A stretch of DNA of 64,000 nucleotides, taken from Whitmania pigra. Lineage: Eukaryota; Annelida; Clitellata; Hirudinida; Haemopidae. Each line of letters starts with the position of its first letter. Positions within the stretch are counted from its first letter, which is position 1. This document shows positions 39,991-60,040 of this stretch, one piece after another. Location: the NCBI GenBank assembly GCA_021613335.1, contig JAJTWR010000044.1, forward strand, positions 2,810,001-2,874,000, written 5' to 3'. Below the pieces are notes generated by a model, which saw nothing but the letters and a program-made list of their open reading frames with translations, made no database searches and was not told the DNA's origin. The position numbers were made by a program, and so were the translations under genes.

Positions 39991-41630
39991 GCAAAAGCCA
40001 GAGAAGTGATGGTAATTCATTGCTAATTTGAATCTTCATAATGGGTTCCAAGAAAATGGGCTAAGATTTTCATTTTGTTTTCCATTAAAGACTATAAAAG
40101 ACTGACACTATTATCAAAATTGTATCTATTTTGTTTCATGCTTTCGAGAATTGTTCAAAGAGTTTTTATAACAGGACTATTAAGAGATTGAAGACATTTG
40201 CTACGATAAGTCAATTAAATAATGTGATGTTTAACTACCAAAATGCTAAACAGCACCAACCAAATCTCTATCTAAACCACCAATGCTGAAAAACCAATGT
40301 CACACAAAGTGAAAACTCTTCCACCAATTATAATTATGAGTAACAAATAGTTGAATAATTATGTCGAAAATACATAAATTAGTACAACACCCACAAATTT
40401 CCTATAGTTGCCATCAATTAATTTCAGCTAAATTCAAGTTGACGACACAAATTCGTGAGCCGGACAATGCAATGATTAACGTGACTGTTTTGCCACATGC
40501 TTCTGTAAGCATATATCTGAAGGTGAAAATGCGGTACTTATTTTCAATAACTTGTCGTTAACTTTCTAACTAAATAAAAATTATAATATTGGCGAATGGC
40601 AAGTGACCAAAAAGAAGACTATTAAAATTTAAATAAATTGAAAAAATTCCGATTAAAGAAATTTTAACCGAATAAAAATTATTACTCAATTAAATCCGCA
40701 GCCTTAATTTTAAACAATAAACAAAGTATTTAGCATCATATTTTAAACAATCCACGTATAACATTGTGATCATGTAATCCATGCCTTTTAACCTCTCGGC
40801 TGTCAAAGTTGTTTCCTTCCTGTAACAAATACAACGGATGCTGTTCTTTATGTAGTCATTTTATATCTTTAAAGTGCAATGTTTTTAAATTATTTTTAAA
40901 AAATTGCCATCTTTGAGATTGTGAAACTGAAGGTGATAGATTTCCAACTTTTGCCAAGGAAACTTTGATCCTGCATGATTTCCACAGCCTAAGAACACTT
41001 TCCGCTCCAAGGAAAACTATCCTTATCATTGAAGTGACATTTAAGTTCTGCTTGGACATCACTATAATCAATTTATTTATTTATTTATTTGATTATAGTC
41101 CGTTGCATAACTGAGATGATTTGGACTTTCTATAATCAATAATAAATCTCATTCTTTATAATTAACATCAATCATTACATCATTTGTAACACCTCTAAAG
41201 AAACCACTCTCTATTATATGGACTTTGTAATCTGATAGAAACTTTTTTCTACCCGTGAGAAGAAGCGTTTACAATCCACGAGAATTGTCTCAAATTAGTC
41301 TAAAATTTATTTTCCAATATCTTTTAAGTGAGTCTCAAAAAGAAAACCAAAATGGTGCTTTGAGTTGAGGTTAAGAACATCTCAAACGAAGGTCATGCGA
41401 TAATGATAATTATAAGATACAAGTTGCAATTTATGTTATAAGTTAAGGATATCATCGTCAGAGAATATAAGTATAATTATCGGAAGAATAGCGTAAACAT
41501 CAAATGAGTTACTTGCCAGCTATAAGTATTTTGTCTTAAGTCATTTTTTAAATTAAAATTTTGCTTTCGAGGAACAAATTGCTAACAAACTCAAAACATC
41601 TGGTATCGGAAATTAATTTAAGCAAGTGAA
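39991..41630. other. AT-rich stretch with small retroposon fragments and one possible exon
   Basis: 40428-40522 is open between a good acceptor (CAATTAATTTCAG) and donor (AAGGTGAAAA) and reads KFKLTTQIREPDNAMINVTV; no partner exon found. 40870-41060 on the minus strand resembles a LINE C-terminus (LWKS...FFKNNLKTLHF). 41070-41115 is a 3' piece of the SINE seen at 31.5 kb (AAAT tail and CCAAATCATCTC). Confidence 0.4.
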
Positions 41631-41633
41631 TAA

Positions 41634-41683
41634 TAATAATTAATTTATAAAGCGCCATGTGCGTAGCGTCAGAGGCGCCCTGA
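41634..41683 (-). mobile_element. LINE/SINE 3' end fragment
   Basis: On the minus strand GGCGCCTCTGACGCTACGCA then CATGGCGCTTTATAAATTA with an ATT-rich tail; the same 3' terminus as the LINE at 9437-11144, truncated to about 50 bp. Confidence 0.75.
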
Positions 41684-42733
41684 AAAATCTTTATTGGCCA
41701 AAAAATCGGATCAATTTTATTGTATTTCAAAAGTTGTTGATACCACTTTTTAGTGATGAATCGTTGTTGATTCCACAGCAATTTGCTTGCTCAGCTTGTC
41801 TTCTTAATGATACCGACAGAGAAACAAATGTTCCAATAAATTCTGACTGATGGATTGCTTTTAACTCTTCGACCTTTTTCTCTAGATTATTTTTAACAAA
41901 TCGTTTGACGTTGTTAAATATTAGACCCAATTTTCAACAATTTAAAAAATATTAGTTCTAATCAAATGTTGAAATTAAATTAAATTGAAACATTAGAATT
42001 CTTTTGGCTGTTACATCAATCAAATCCTGAGGTTTTTAAAAGCAGTGATTTTTCATTTAGGATTACTTTTTCAAACAAAATTTCTGTTCAGAATGTTTAG
42101 AGATTTCTCGTCAATATAAAGTTCGTTTTGGATAACTTTGGAAATCAGGCATAGATAGGAGATTAAAGGATGAAAGAATGGTAAAAGTAAATGTGTGTAT
42201 CATGTCACCAGATTCTGAAATCAGCAAGAATGTCCATGCCTTCAATGAATTTCGTTTCTATGCACGTTTTGCCTCCCTTCATTACCAGAGAAATTGCCAC
42301 AAATAATGTTCGTAATGTTCCGACTTTATCAAATCCTTTAAACAATTTGTAAATTTGCGAATCACATTCAGAAATTATTTTAAAGCATTTAAATAGAATA
42401 AGTATTTTAAATAGTCATGAAATAATATAAAACATTCACATTCATTAGCCTCTTGGGTTTTCGATGTCAGAATAAAATCAGCTGAACTTGGAATCTCAAA
42501 AAATTATTCTTATTGCGGTATTTGTTGAAATTAGCAAAATGTTTTAAAACCAGAAAATTAAGTTTTTAATTAAAATTAACTTAGCGATTAGTTGCGCACT
42601 CAAACATTTTCTTGAATGCCAACGCACATTGGTTGAGAACGAACGAACTAATGAATGAAAGAATTGATGCATAAAAAGATTAACGCGTGCAAAACTTCAT
42701 TTGGCGCTTCCAGGAAGGACGTTGACCTCGACA
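41684..42733. other. non-coding, upstream of the membrane-protein gene
   Basis: No gene recognised. A TATA-like CATAAAAAG lies at 42670-42678, about 55 bp before the proposed start codon; weak as promoter evidence. Confidence 0.4.
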
Positions 42734-51846
<9,113 letters not shown>

Positions 51847-52190
51847 AATGTTAATGAAATGAACTATATCGATAGATTATATCAGCCAAATGCAGAAACA
51901 TAAGTTTTAGTGCCGAGCAAATACCTTAAAAAAACTACAAATGTAAATAGGGGCTCTCGGTTGCATCATGAACGATAGAAACCGTAGTAAGTTTTAATTT
52001 TTTATTATTTCATCATTTAATCAGACACTGAGTATTTTTTAAGTCTTACAATTCAGAGCTACAAGGACAAACAAAATTTAAAACGTTTATAGCCCAAACA
52101 ATAAGTGCCTTGTTTTGCAGTTGAAATACACAAATAGACAATTTAGATGGGATGGAGGTACGTAAGAGAACAAAGGATTCAATTTAGTCA
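51847..52190. other. 3' flank of the membrane-protein gene
   Basis: Likely 3' UTR and spacer; I see no unambiguous AATAAA close to the stop codon. Confidence 0.4.
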
Positions 52191-52470
52191 GCAATGGATC
52201 CCTATTTTTCGACACATTTTTGCCCAAAAACATCTTTTAAAACGATGTTAAAAATAACTGCCAATAAAATGCATTTAATTAAAATAGATCATCCTCTGGG
52301 TCCCACCGCGTCTACTCTTGCTAAGAAAAATCGAGGACATGAGCTTTTCGCTAATAGCGCCGGACATCAACCTAATTGAAAATGTTTGGGAAATTACTTC
52401 TAAATCAAATGTGTCTAAGTGGAAAAGAGAGCTAGAAGAGGCCATAATAACTAAGGCTGGAATGGACTAG
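52191..52470 (+). pseudogene. Tc1/mariner transposase remnant, C-terminal DDE piece
   Basis: Reads IKIDHPLGPTASTLAKKN (degraded form of the DN.P.H.A..T motif around the second catalytic Asp) and then, after a frameshift, PDINLIENVWEI, matching the SPDLNPIENLW signature of Tc1/mariner transposases. Upstream FSTHFCPKTSF is open but not diagnostic. Inverted repeats not found. Confidence 0.7.
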
Positions 52471-53465
52471 AACAAATATTTAGGAACAGTTAATAAATCG
52501 ATAATATAAACTATTACAAATACTTAATGAATAAAGTACGAGTCATTAAATATTAAAAAATATAGTTTTAATAAGTTTTGTTAAATAATTATTTGATAAA
52601 TATCAAAATTATCATCTGACCATAAATTGAGTTTTTCCAAAAATGTTTATAACTTTTTAAATAAAAATGTTATATAATTTAATTAAATTTGCAGTGCCGA
52701 TAAATGTTAGCCAAGATTTTGAAATTGGTCAGAATGTAAGAAATTGTTTTTATATATGTAAAATTTACGTATAACTCAATCTTGGTAGAATCATAACTCA
52801 TCCATGATTCAGAATATTTCATTTCAAACAAATTGCAATCGACTTAATCATTCGGAAAACAAAGCATGGATTTAATTCCTGCACGTCATGGAATATATGC
52901 AAAAAAACTTGAAAAATATTAAAATATGTGAACAAAATTATAAGTATTATAAAATGGGGAGTTACTGTTTATTAACACTAGGAATCGATCCCGACCCCGG
53001 CAAATTTTAGACAGAATGTAGTTGTCATCATGAAAAAAAAATTTAAACACTTTTTTTAAAATGCAAACGTCTATTCCATGTCTGAATCCAAGTTATCATA
53101 AAATCTCTCTTTTTATGGAATAAAGTTAGTTGTAAAAGCTTTTGAGAGGCTTCGATTTGAACTCCTAATGGAGTTGCACCAAGGCCAAAGACTTAATCAC
53201 AAAGTCTACCTACTCCTTGTATGAATAATTCATTATAATTCATAATAAATTATCATAATAAACAAAATCGTCCTATACTTGGGGCAACTTTGTGGAATAA
53301 TCCCGCTTCTCTTAAAATACTTATACTTAAGAAACAGTAATGTCTCCACATCTTTGGCAAACCACGGATGCCATTTAGAACTGCTTTCACTATTACTTGG
53401 GCTGGCAGGTAGTCCATCCAAACATTCATCCACTCCAAGCTTCCCGCTCTGCTTAAATTAATGCG
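52471..53465. other. AT-rich non-coding stretch
   Basis: No gene recognised. Confidence 0.5.
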
Positions 53466-53540
53466 TCTTAAATTAATTTTTGCTCCAAAAGACGCGATAG
53501 GGCTTATTCTCGGGGATGTCTTATATTTTCATAATCCCAC
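53466..53540. repeat. dispersed repeat, copy A (TTTTTGCTCCAAAAGACGC family)
   Basis: Contains ATTTTTGCTCCAAAAGACGC, GGGCTTATTCTCGGGGATGT and CTTATATTTTC. A second copy is at 57893-57960. Confidence 0.75.
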
Positions 53541-53734
53541 CAGAACATTTTTTCATGTTACACAAATTATTAAGCTACAAAAGGCAAGGAATATGGTTTT
53601 AATTATTTATTTAAAAAAAAATAATGTTTTACAAGAATGTTAGAAAACTCTTCAGTCAGAATATATTTTTTTAAATTAGTCAAATACGTTCATATCAACT
53701 TTAATAATAATAACAAATAATAATAAGTTTATTT

Positions 53735-53893
53735 GTCAGGGGCGCTCGATCATTTGTATAGCACCGCATCGAAGGTGTTCTTTTTGCGGTGCAAGTTGGG
53801 TTTCGAACACGACACTGCCGAAAGCTCCCTAGGTATATAAATGGTTACAAGAAGGACATCTGACACTATGCATATAGCGCTATATAAATGAAA
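53735..53893. mobile_element. SINE-related fragment
   Basis: Holds TGGGTTTCGAACACGACAC (box B region of the 31.5-kb SINE, reverse strand) and, further on, ATCTGACACTATGCATATAG then CGCTATATAAATG, the shared LINE/SINE 3' motif in the plus orientation. It looks like two fragments joined. Confidence 0.55.
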
Positions 53894-54756
53894 AAGGTGA
53901 AAAGCCTTGGAAGGGTTTTCGACAAATCTCTCACCGACAAGAGCACGCCATTCTTCAACAAGCCATCAAGGGACTGCTGGCGATCGAGGCGGCACCCCTG
54001 CAAAGGCGGTTCAAAGTGTGGTTACTCCAGTTCGTGCTCCTTCCAAGACTGCTCTGGCCGTTAACCATCTATGAGATTGGTTTGTCAGTGGTCGAGAAGC
54101 TAGAGAGGAAAGTTAACCGATACTCCAGAAAATGGCTAGGCCTACCTCCAGCGCTGTCATCGGTAGCCCTCTACAGTAGGAGCACGAGCCTGCGACTACC
54201 ACTAAGGTCCATCGCGGAAGAGTACAAACTCTCCAAAATAAGAAAGCAGTGGATGCTCAACAACTCCACGTGTAGCAGAATCCGTGAGGTAAAGCCACTG
54301 CTCAGATCTGGAAGGAAATTCCGAGCGCAGAATGAGATCAACGAATCAGTTGCCGAGCTGATGTTCGAGGAAGTGAGAGGTCCTACCCAGGCGGACCGTC
54401 ATGCAGTAGGATGGAACCATCTGCCAAAATGGTCCCAGGCGAGCTCATCAGTCAGAGCCGCCAAGATTATCCAGGAAAGGAGGCGAAAAGTGTACGGCCA
54501 GTTGCCCTCCAGGAACAATTTGCAGATGTGGGGTCTGGTGGAAGACACCGAATGCCGGCTCTGCGGTGGTACTGAGACACTGCATCACGTGCTCAGCAAT
54601 TGCACGTATGCCCTTGCCAATGGTCGCAGTCGCTCCAATCCAGGCAGCAGTGACTGGCATAACAAGGCCAACAGAATCATTGGTCTCAATCTCTCACTTT
54701 TAGCAAGAAAACTTCATGCTGAAATGTACCTTGCCGCATTGGCATCAAAACTGTAA
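53894..54756 (+). pseudogene. reverse transcriptase C-terminal fragment, another retroelement family
   Basis: 53897-53955 reads VKSLGRVFDKSLTDKSTPFF. After a frameshift the frame is open to 54756: LLPRLLWPLTIYEI, LERKVNRYSRKWLGLP, SSVALYSRSTSLRLPLRS, and a zinc-knuckle-like CRLCGGTETLHHVLSNC (CX2C...H...C). This is the thumb and C-terminal region of a retrotransposon RT; the catalytic part is missing. GC content is well above the flanks, suggesting fairly recent insertion. I do not assign the clade. Confidence 0.75.
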
Positions 54757-55446
54757 ATGATTTGACACACTGAATTCTTAACCCAACTTACAACATCTCG
54801 AAGAGTTGTACTTTTTAGCATTTCCCTAGTCTATCTGTTAACTGAGGTCATAATACTATTCTCGCCATTTGATGATCATTCGGATATTCAACAATAGAAA
54901 AAAATTTTGAAAAATCAGGCAGAGATTCTGAAAATTACAAAATGGATGGAAACTTCAGACTGCTCACGAATAAAATATAAAATCTGGTCTTGGAACTGAC
55001 GTTATTCACTATTTCACGAAAGGTTTTAAGAAATTGATAAAGCGATTTTCATTGATTGCTCATACATATTGTACATCAATAGATGCGTTATACCAAATGC
55101 CAAATTGAAATCTGATACTTCAAAGAACACAGCAGAAAAACTGAAAAAAAGAGGCGGCCATTTTTTTAATTTTTACGTACCCCCTCAAAATTTTCATCCC
55201 TTGGCATTTGCCGCCCGGGCGGATTGCCCCTCCCTTGGCACGCCACTGGATAAACTTCAAAATTTCTGAAACAGCCATGGCCACCGACAAAAACGTTCGG
55301 ATCCCCAGGCACATGGATAGGCAGCAACGGGTCCCCGTACGAATTATAAATTTACAGTATTGCAAAAATTCAAGCTATGACATTTGGTGCATTTAATATA
55401 ATCTCACAATCTAAGTTTTAATAATTAATAATTGCGATTTTTTTTA
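54757..55446. other. non-coding spacer
   Basis: 55190-55260 is GC-rich and contains TTGGCACGCCACTGGAT, common in hAT-type MITE termini, but no inverted partner was found. Confidence 0.4.
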
Positions 55447-55740
55447 ATTTGACAATGTAAATTAGACGTAATACTTTCAGTCCTGACTTTCATGTCACTG
55501 GAACAAATTGTCAAGTTGTCACAAATTCTCATAAGAACCATTCCAGAATTGAGAACTTTTTTTTTTATTGGACAATGTAAATTAGACGTAATACTTTCAG
55601 TCCTGACAGGACTTTATTAGGTTTTTTGGAGGGGGAGGCCTGACATTTGAACTTATGCCACTTGGTCAAAGTCATGTCACTGGAACAAATTGTCAAGTTG
55701 TCACAAATTCTCATAAGAACCATTCCAGAATTGAGAACTA
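55447..55740. repeat. imperfect tandem duplication
   Basis: Two blocks are repeated in the same order: GACAATGTAAATTAGACGTA onward (55451 and 55572) and TCATGTCACTGGAACAAATT onward (55491 and 55672). In the second copy about 65 bp (from AGGACTTTATTAGG) separate the blocks; in the first they abut. A poly-T run lies between copies. Confidence 0.85.
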
Positions 55741-56499
55741 TTACAGAACTCGACTATTCATGCACTGTAAATGCTGCAAAAAATTCAACGTTTGCAAACG
55801 CGACCATTGCCAATCTTGTTGCTAAACATAATATACCACATGTATTGACTTTTCATGCTTGCTATTCACCCTCATCAAAAATATTTACCTGCCAAAGGAA
55901 ATTCTTGCAAAGACTCAAAGAGGAAACTTTGGGGTACATTTGTACTACTCTTCCATCCAAACAAAACTTAGGCACAAAATGACCATTTGATCACATAAAT
56001 AACTCACTAGCAAATCAGAACTTCAGTGACTATCTGCAGCACCCAACTATGTTATTTATTCCACATTTACATTAAATAATTCAAAACCCATCAGTGCACG
56101 TAACTTGCATTTCGTTACAAGCAACCACAGCACAACAGCCAACATTCCATAAGCCTTTGGAATACTTTAATACAGACGTTCCAACTCTTAACCTGGGATT
56201 ATTACATTGCAGAATAACTCGTCGAAACAAAAATTCCGGGCACTAGACTTTGCAAAACATTCAGTCAGCTTCCAATTAATACTATTAAACAAGTAATAAC
56301 TGACATAAAATCTAATTGCCTTTTGAAAACCATTATTTCGAAAAATTAACGACCTAATACATGATACAACCCTTAAGGCATTCTTTTGCAGCCACCCAAT
56401 TCATACAATAAAAACAAATTCAAACAGGCTGTACATATATGGCAAGTATTTGAAAAAGCATGTTATTGAATAATTGCCACTTTAATTCCTAACAAATGC
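55741..56499. other. 3' flank of TCTP gene
   Basis: Likely contains the TCTP 3' UTR (minus strand). A possible minus-strand AATAAA is the TTTATT at 56054-56059, but it is too far away to be convincing. A plus-strand frame at 55647-55982 has no recognised domain. Confidence 0.4.
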
Positions 56500-57302
56500 T
56501 CAAACTTTCTCCTCAAGTAGACCGTGCTTGAAGAAGTACATGTACGGTCTATCATCTTCCCACTTCATCAAAGCCAGCATACCATCAGGGTTCATTGATT
56601 CACCACAGAACAGTTGGTATTCCTTGAATTCAGCCAAAACTTCCTTCACAAAGTTCTGAGCATTTGACTGGAACACAGCAACCTCCTCAGGTTTCTCTTT
56701 CTCAAGCCTCTCCTTTACTTGCTTCATGTAAGTCTTGATGTGAGTCATGTAGTCCTTCTTTCCAAGAGTGTACTCAACAAGCCTTCCATTAAGAACAATG
56801 TCAACACCCTGTTTGCTAGCCGACTCAGTACCCTCATCTGCAATTTCAGCTGATTTGTTACCTCCAATTGCAGATTCATCAATGTCATAGGTATCTGTCC
56901 TCATCTGCCAAAAATAGATTGTTTTAAATCAACCAATTCAGAATAAGCATAATTCATGTTTGATAATTAAAACATTGTTCCGCTGGCTAGCGAAGTCAAA
57001 TTGCCATGTAAAAGCATTTTGCTTGTCTTGCAGCACGTTTTATGTATCAGAACTTTGGCTCTAAATGTAGTCACGTGTACATTCAGAAATTTTGGCTCTG
57101 AAAAACAAAATCACTAAAGGGCTTAATCCAACACCAACCGTTCCCTTGACTTTGTAGACAATATTGTGAACAACCTCGATGGGGATGCTGTCAGAGAAAA
57201 GCTCATCGCCTAAATTAACAATTTCAATCATTAATTTACTCAAAAACGCTTAACTCTGAAAAATAATGACAAACCGCTAAAAGCATCCTTGTAAATAATC
57301 AT
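56500..57302 (-). CDS. TPT1: translationally controlled tumour protein (TCTP), complete, three exons
   Basis: Exons (minus strand): 57275-57302, 57139-57209, 56500-56904, giving 167 residues, the usual family length of 168-172. Exon 1 encodes MIIYKDAFS; the glycine codon is split and exon 2 continues DELFSDSIPIEVVHNIVYKV. Exon 3 starts at an internal ATG (MRTDTYDIDESAIGGN) after CAG. Conserved signatures visible are IGGNKSAE, DEGTES, GVDIVLN, YMKQVKERLE, ESMNPDGM and PYMYFFKHGL. TCTP is an abundant cytosolic protein that binds calcium and tubulin and is linked to growth and cell survival. Intron 2 has a non-consensus donor GTTGGT; the alternative would break the conserved alignment. Introns are 65 and 234 bp. 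No disabling change, and the presence of introns rules out a processed copy. Confidence 0.96.
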
Positions 57303-57369
57303 CTTGATTATCAAATTAAAGACAGCGAAGCAGAACCGGCCAAATCGGACAACACGCCTCCACAAAGAA

Positions 57370-57377
57370 CGGAAAAG
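57370..57377 (-). promoter_or_regulatory. candidate 5'TOP transcription start of TCTP
   Basis: On the minus strand CCCTTTTCCGTTCTTTG lies 75 bp upstream of the TCTP start codon. TCTP mRNAs of vertebrates belong to the 5'TOP class and begin with C followed by pyrimidines (CTTTTCCG). The position and sequence here fit, implying translation control by growth signalling. The start site itself is inferred. Confidence 0.45.
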
Positions 57378-57642
57378 GGAAGGTAGTCAGAGTTGATTAA
57401 AAGCAAATATATAAACGTCGGAATATTTATTAATCTTTTTCATTATAACAAAAGTTATTAATTTATTTAAAACAATTCAATATGTTTAAAATAAAATAAA
57501 AAATTAATAAATACAAAAATTACTAAGTCGACATATTTCTTAAACAATATGGGATTTTTAATTACAAAAGTCAAAATGTTCGGCTATCTACAAAATTTAA
57601 GAAACCACTGTTTATTTTGTATGTGTAAAAAGCAACTAAGTT

Positions 57643-57720
57643 ATGTCAATTTTGGTAACGGAAAATGCAAAAAAGGTTATGAAGCAGAATCCCGACTTAC
57701 CGGCCAAGGAGGACGAGTAA
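57643..57720 (+). other. possible short exon or peptide, divergent to TCTP
   Basis: ATG at 57643 opens MSILVTENAKKVMKQNPDLP, five more residues, then a stop; the same stop region contains a donor-like GAGTAAGC. The composition is protein-like, but there is no recognised family and no second exon. Confidence 0.2.
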
Positions 57721-57841
57721 GCTTACGGATTCCACCCGAAATAATTAAAAATAAAAATTTAAATTTAAATCCTAAAAAATTACAATTTCTAAAAAAATCG
57801 ATATAGGACATATAGTTATAGTTACAATGTTATTTAATAAT

Positions 57842-57872
<31 letters not shown>

Positions 57873-57892
57873 TAAAATATCGTCTTTTCGAA

Positions 57893-57960
57893 AAATAAGA
57901 CAGGGACTTATACTCATTTTTGCTCCAAAAGACGCTTCAGGGTTCATTTTCATATTTGAC
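57893..57960. repeat. dispersed repeat, copy B (TTTTTGCTCCAAAAGACGC family)
   Basis: AAATAAGACAGGGACTTATA, CATTTTTGCTCCAAAAGACG, CTTCAGGGTTCATTTTC; colinear with 53466-53540. Confidence 0.75.
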
Positions 57961-58482
57961 TTACTTTCTCATTTAGCAATAGAGCTCTTCTTAAATGGTT
58001 ACTTCTTGTCCATGTCTTGGCAATAGAGATGTCTATTTTTATATTCTTATGAATTCTACATAGAACGCTCAATTGAATAACAGCGTGGCCCCCACCAAGT
58101 GTTCTAGATACGCCTTGATGTAATCGTGATTTCTTTTATAAATTCAGATGTTGTCAATGTCAATAAAGAAAAGAAAACAAATCAATCAATCAAACTTTCG
58201 TTAGTAAATAACAGATACCACGATAAAGGTGTCAGCACGCGCGATTAGCGCGACCAAACCGTCGTTGAAATATACCGAAAATATTGTAGAAACAGCCTAA
58301 TCCAAACACCTAACAATTATATCAACCATAACCCTAGTGCTAACTCTAGTATCATTATTTGTCGCAAAAAGTATTAGCCCTCCTGAAATTACCGAATAAC
58401 TTGCAATAGCCTTGTTTGACTGAATCATTAATGATTCTCATTGAATGTTTAAACATGTTAGAGAACCTCAGTGACGCCGAGA
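57961..58482. other. non-coding spacer
   Basis: Short (CAAT)n at 58180-58195. AACCCTAGTGCTAACTCTAG near 58330-58350 looks like a mobile repeat, but its ends are not found. Confidence 0.4.
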
Positions 58483-58560
58483 GGGGGGGGGGGGCAGGTG
58501 GGGTCACTGCCAGGGGGCCCGCATCTGTAAGGGGGCCCGCATCTGTAAGGGGGCCCGGCC
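58483..58560. repeat. G-run and 18-bp G-rich tandem repeat
   Basis: A run of twelve G at 58483-58494, then nearly three copies of AGGGGGCCCGCATCTGTA (58512-58557). It stands out sharply from the AT-rich surroundings. Confidence 0.9.
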
Positions 58561-59274
58561 GGTCCGATCATGTCAATTTTTGCACGTCTCTTCGTTTACC
58601 GTAGGCGACAGAACATAATGTCCTAATACTTTTATATACTGCCGAACGAACAGTCCATTTCACGTAGGATGTATAAACTCTGTATTCTGATGTGAGACGA
58701 TAGGGTAAGGTGGTGTAGGACGCCCACACCATTTTAGGCGAAACGGGCCATTACAGATTTGATTTGTGTTGTTCCCTAGCAAGAAAGGTTTGATTTACCA
58801 TCACTTCTATTTCTGTGGAGTTATACACACTAGGTTACTGCTAAAGTTGATTTTTGGTCTAAAGGATGTAAAAATCTTACATATTTAATTTGTCAAACTA
58901 TCACGATATTGAAAGAGCAAATCCATTGCTATAATAAATAACAACAGCTATGTTATTGTGTCATTTAATAATGGCGTCGTAACTAGGAAAAACGCCCACT
59001 TCGAGTCAACCATTTTATAACGCCTTCTTGCAATTTATATAATGGCATTGGACGTCATTTCTGTACCACATGTTAGGTTACAAACCTAACCGTTCATGAA
59101 ATTTTCTCACATAACTGATGCAGTCGAAAAGTCGGCGCGTGTTGAGCGAAGCGTTTATTGTTGCGTCTCTAGACGACAGGGCTGTGCCCGTAGAAGTTGA
59201 TGCATCACTTACTCTAGAAGGGAAATTGGTGGGAATTCCATGGATACAGTCGGCCTCTTAGAAATTCAGTTGAT
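58561..59274. other. non-coding spacer
   Basis: ACGCCCAC-type motifs recur at 58720 and 58990 but no element boundaries are visible. 59120-59270 may be more of the hAT remnant that follows. Confidence 0.35.
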
Positions 59275-59577
59275 ATGCTGTTGAATAAGTCTGTCGCCAT
59301 GCTGAACCGTCTACACGCTTTGAAAATCGATACACTGTTTCCAAACGTTGTCATTATGATACTTATCTTCTGCACGCCTCCGGTTACCGTTGCTCAAGCA
59401 GAACGATCTTTCATCACATTGGCCCGAGTTAAAAATGTTCTGAGATCGACAATGTGTCAAGAACGCCTGACCAGCCTTGGAATGCCGGCAGTGGAAGGTC
59501 GACTTGCAAGAACGATTGATTACAACAGTATAATTGAACTGTCTGCACGCAGAAAAGCCCGCAAAGTTTTGTTGTAG
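59275..59577 (+). pseudogene. hAT transposase C-terminal dimerisation fragment
   Basis: Reads DTLFPNVVIMILIFCTPPVT, VAQAERSFITLARVKNVLRS, TMCQERLTSLGMPAVE and ARRKARKVLL. This is the hAT C-terminal dimerisation block (P.TVA.AERSFS.L..IK..LRS.M...RL..L) of the ZMYM6/THAP12-like hAT group, a family different from the 15/37-kb elements. About 100 residues remain and the N-terminal domains are missing. It is open and unbroken, so domestication is not excluded, but the size argues for a fragment. Confidence 0.85.
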
Positions 59578-60038
59578 CCATCTCTCTTGCATGTCGTAAA
59601 AGTCGGTTCCACATAATTACATCGTTTTTAAGAACTTGTGTAGCTTAATCTCTATCGAAACACCAGTTTGCTTAGTGCACACAAATCTGTACACGTAGCA
59701 TGTGGCTGGTTATCTTTGAGTAAGGCTGTATGGTGTAACGGTCGTTGCAGGTAAGGACACAATTATGATGAAATGAAAAACTCACAAAAAATAGGATCAC
59801 CGATGATTGGAGTTGGCTAATTTAAAGCGCCTCGCTGCATGTTTGACCACCAAAAATTACTACTTTCATTTTGATTAACTGTAAAACAAATAAATTCAAA
59901 TTAGATGACGAACAGCGTTTACCTTTGCAAAAGTCATTTCTATATTTTAATTTAGTACCATGTATGCACGAATGTTGAACCTTGATAGTAACATTTACCT
60001 CGATGTACAGGTTTTATTATAGCGACAAAATTTCTAAA
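59578..60038. other. non-coding spacer
   Basis: No gene or element recognised. Confidence 0.45.
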
Positions 60039-60040
60039 TA

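Noticed and set aside
58416..58604. 62-residue Gly/Pro-rich protein
   Set aside because: Reads through the G-run and 18-bp repeat; no splice or domain support.
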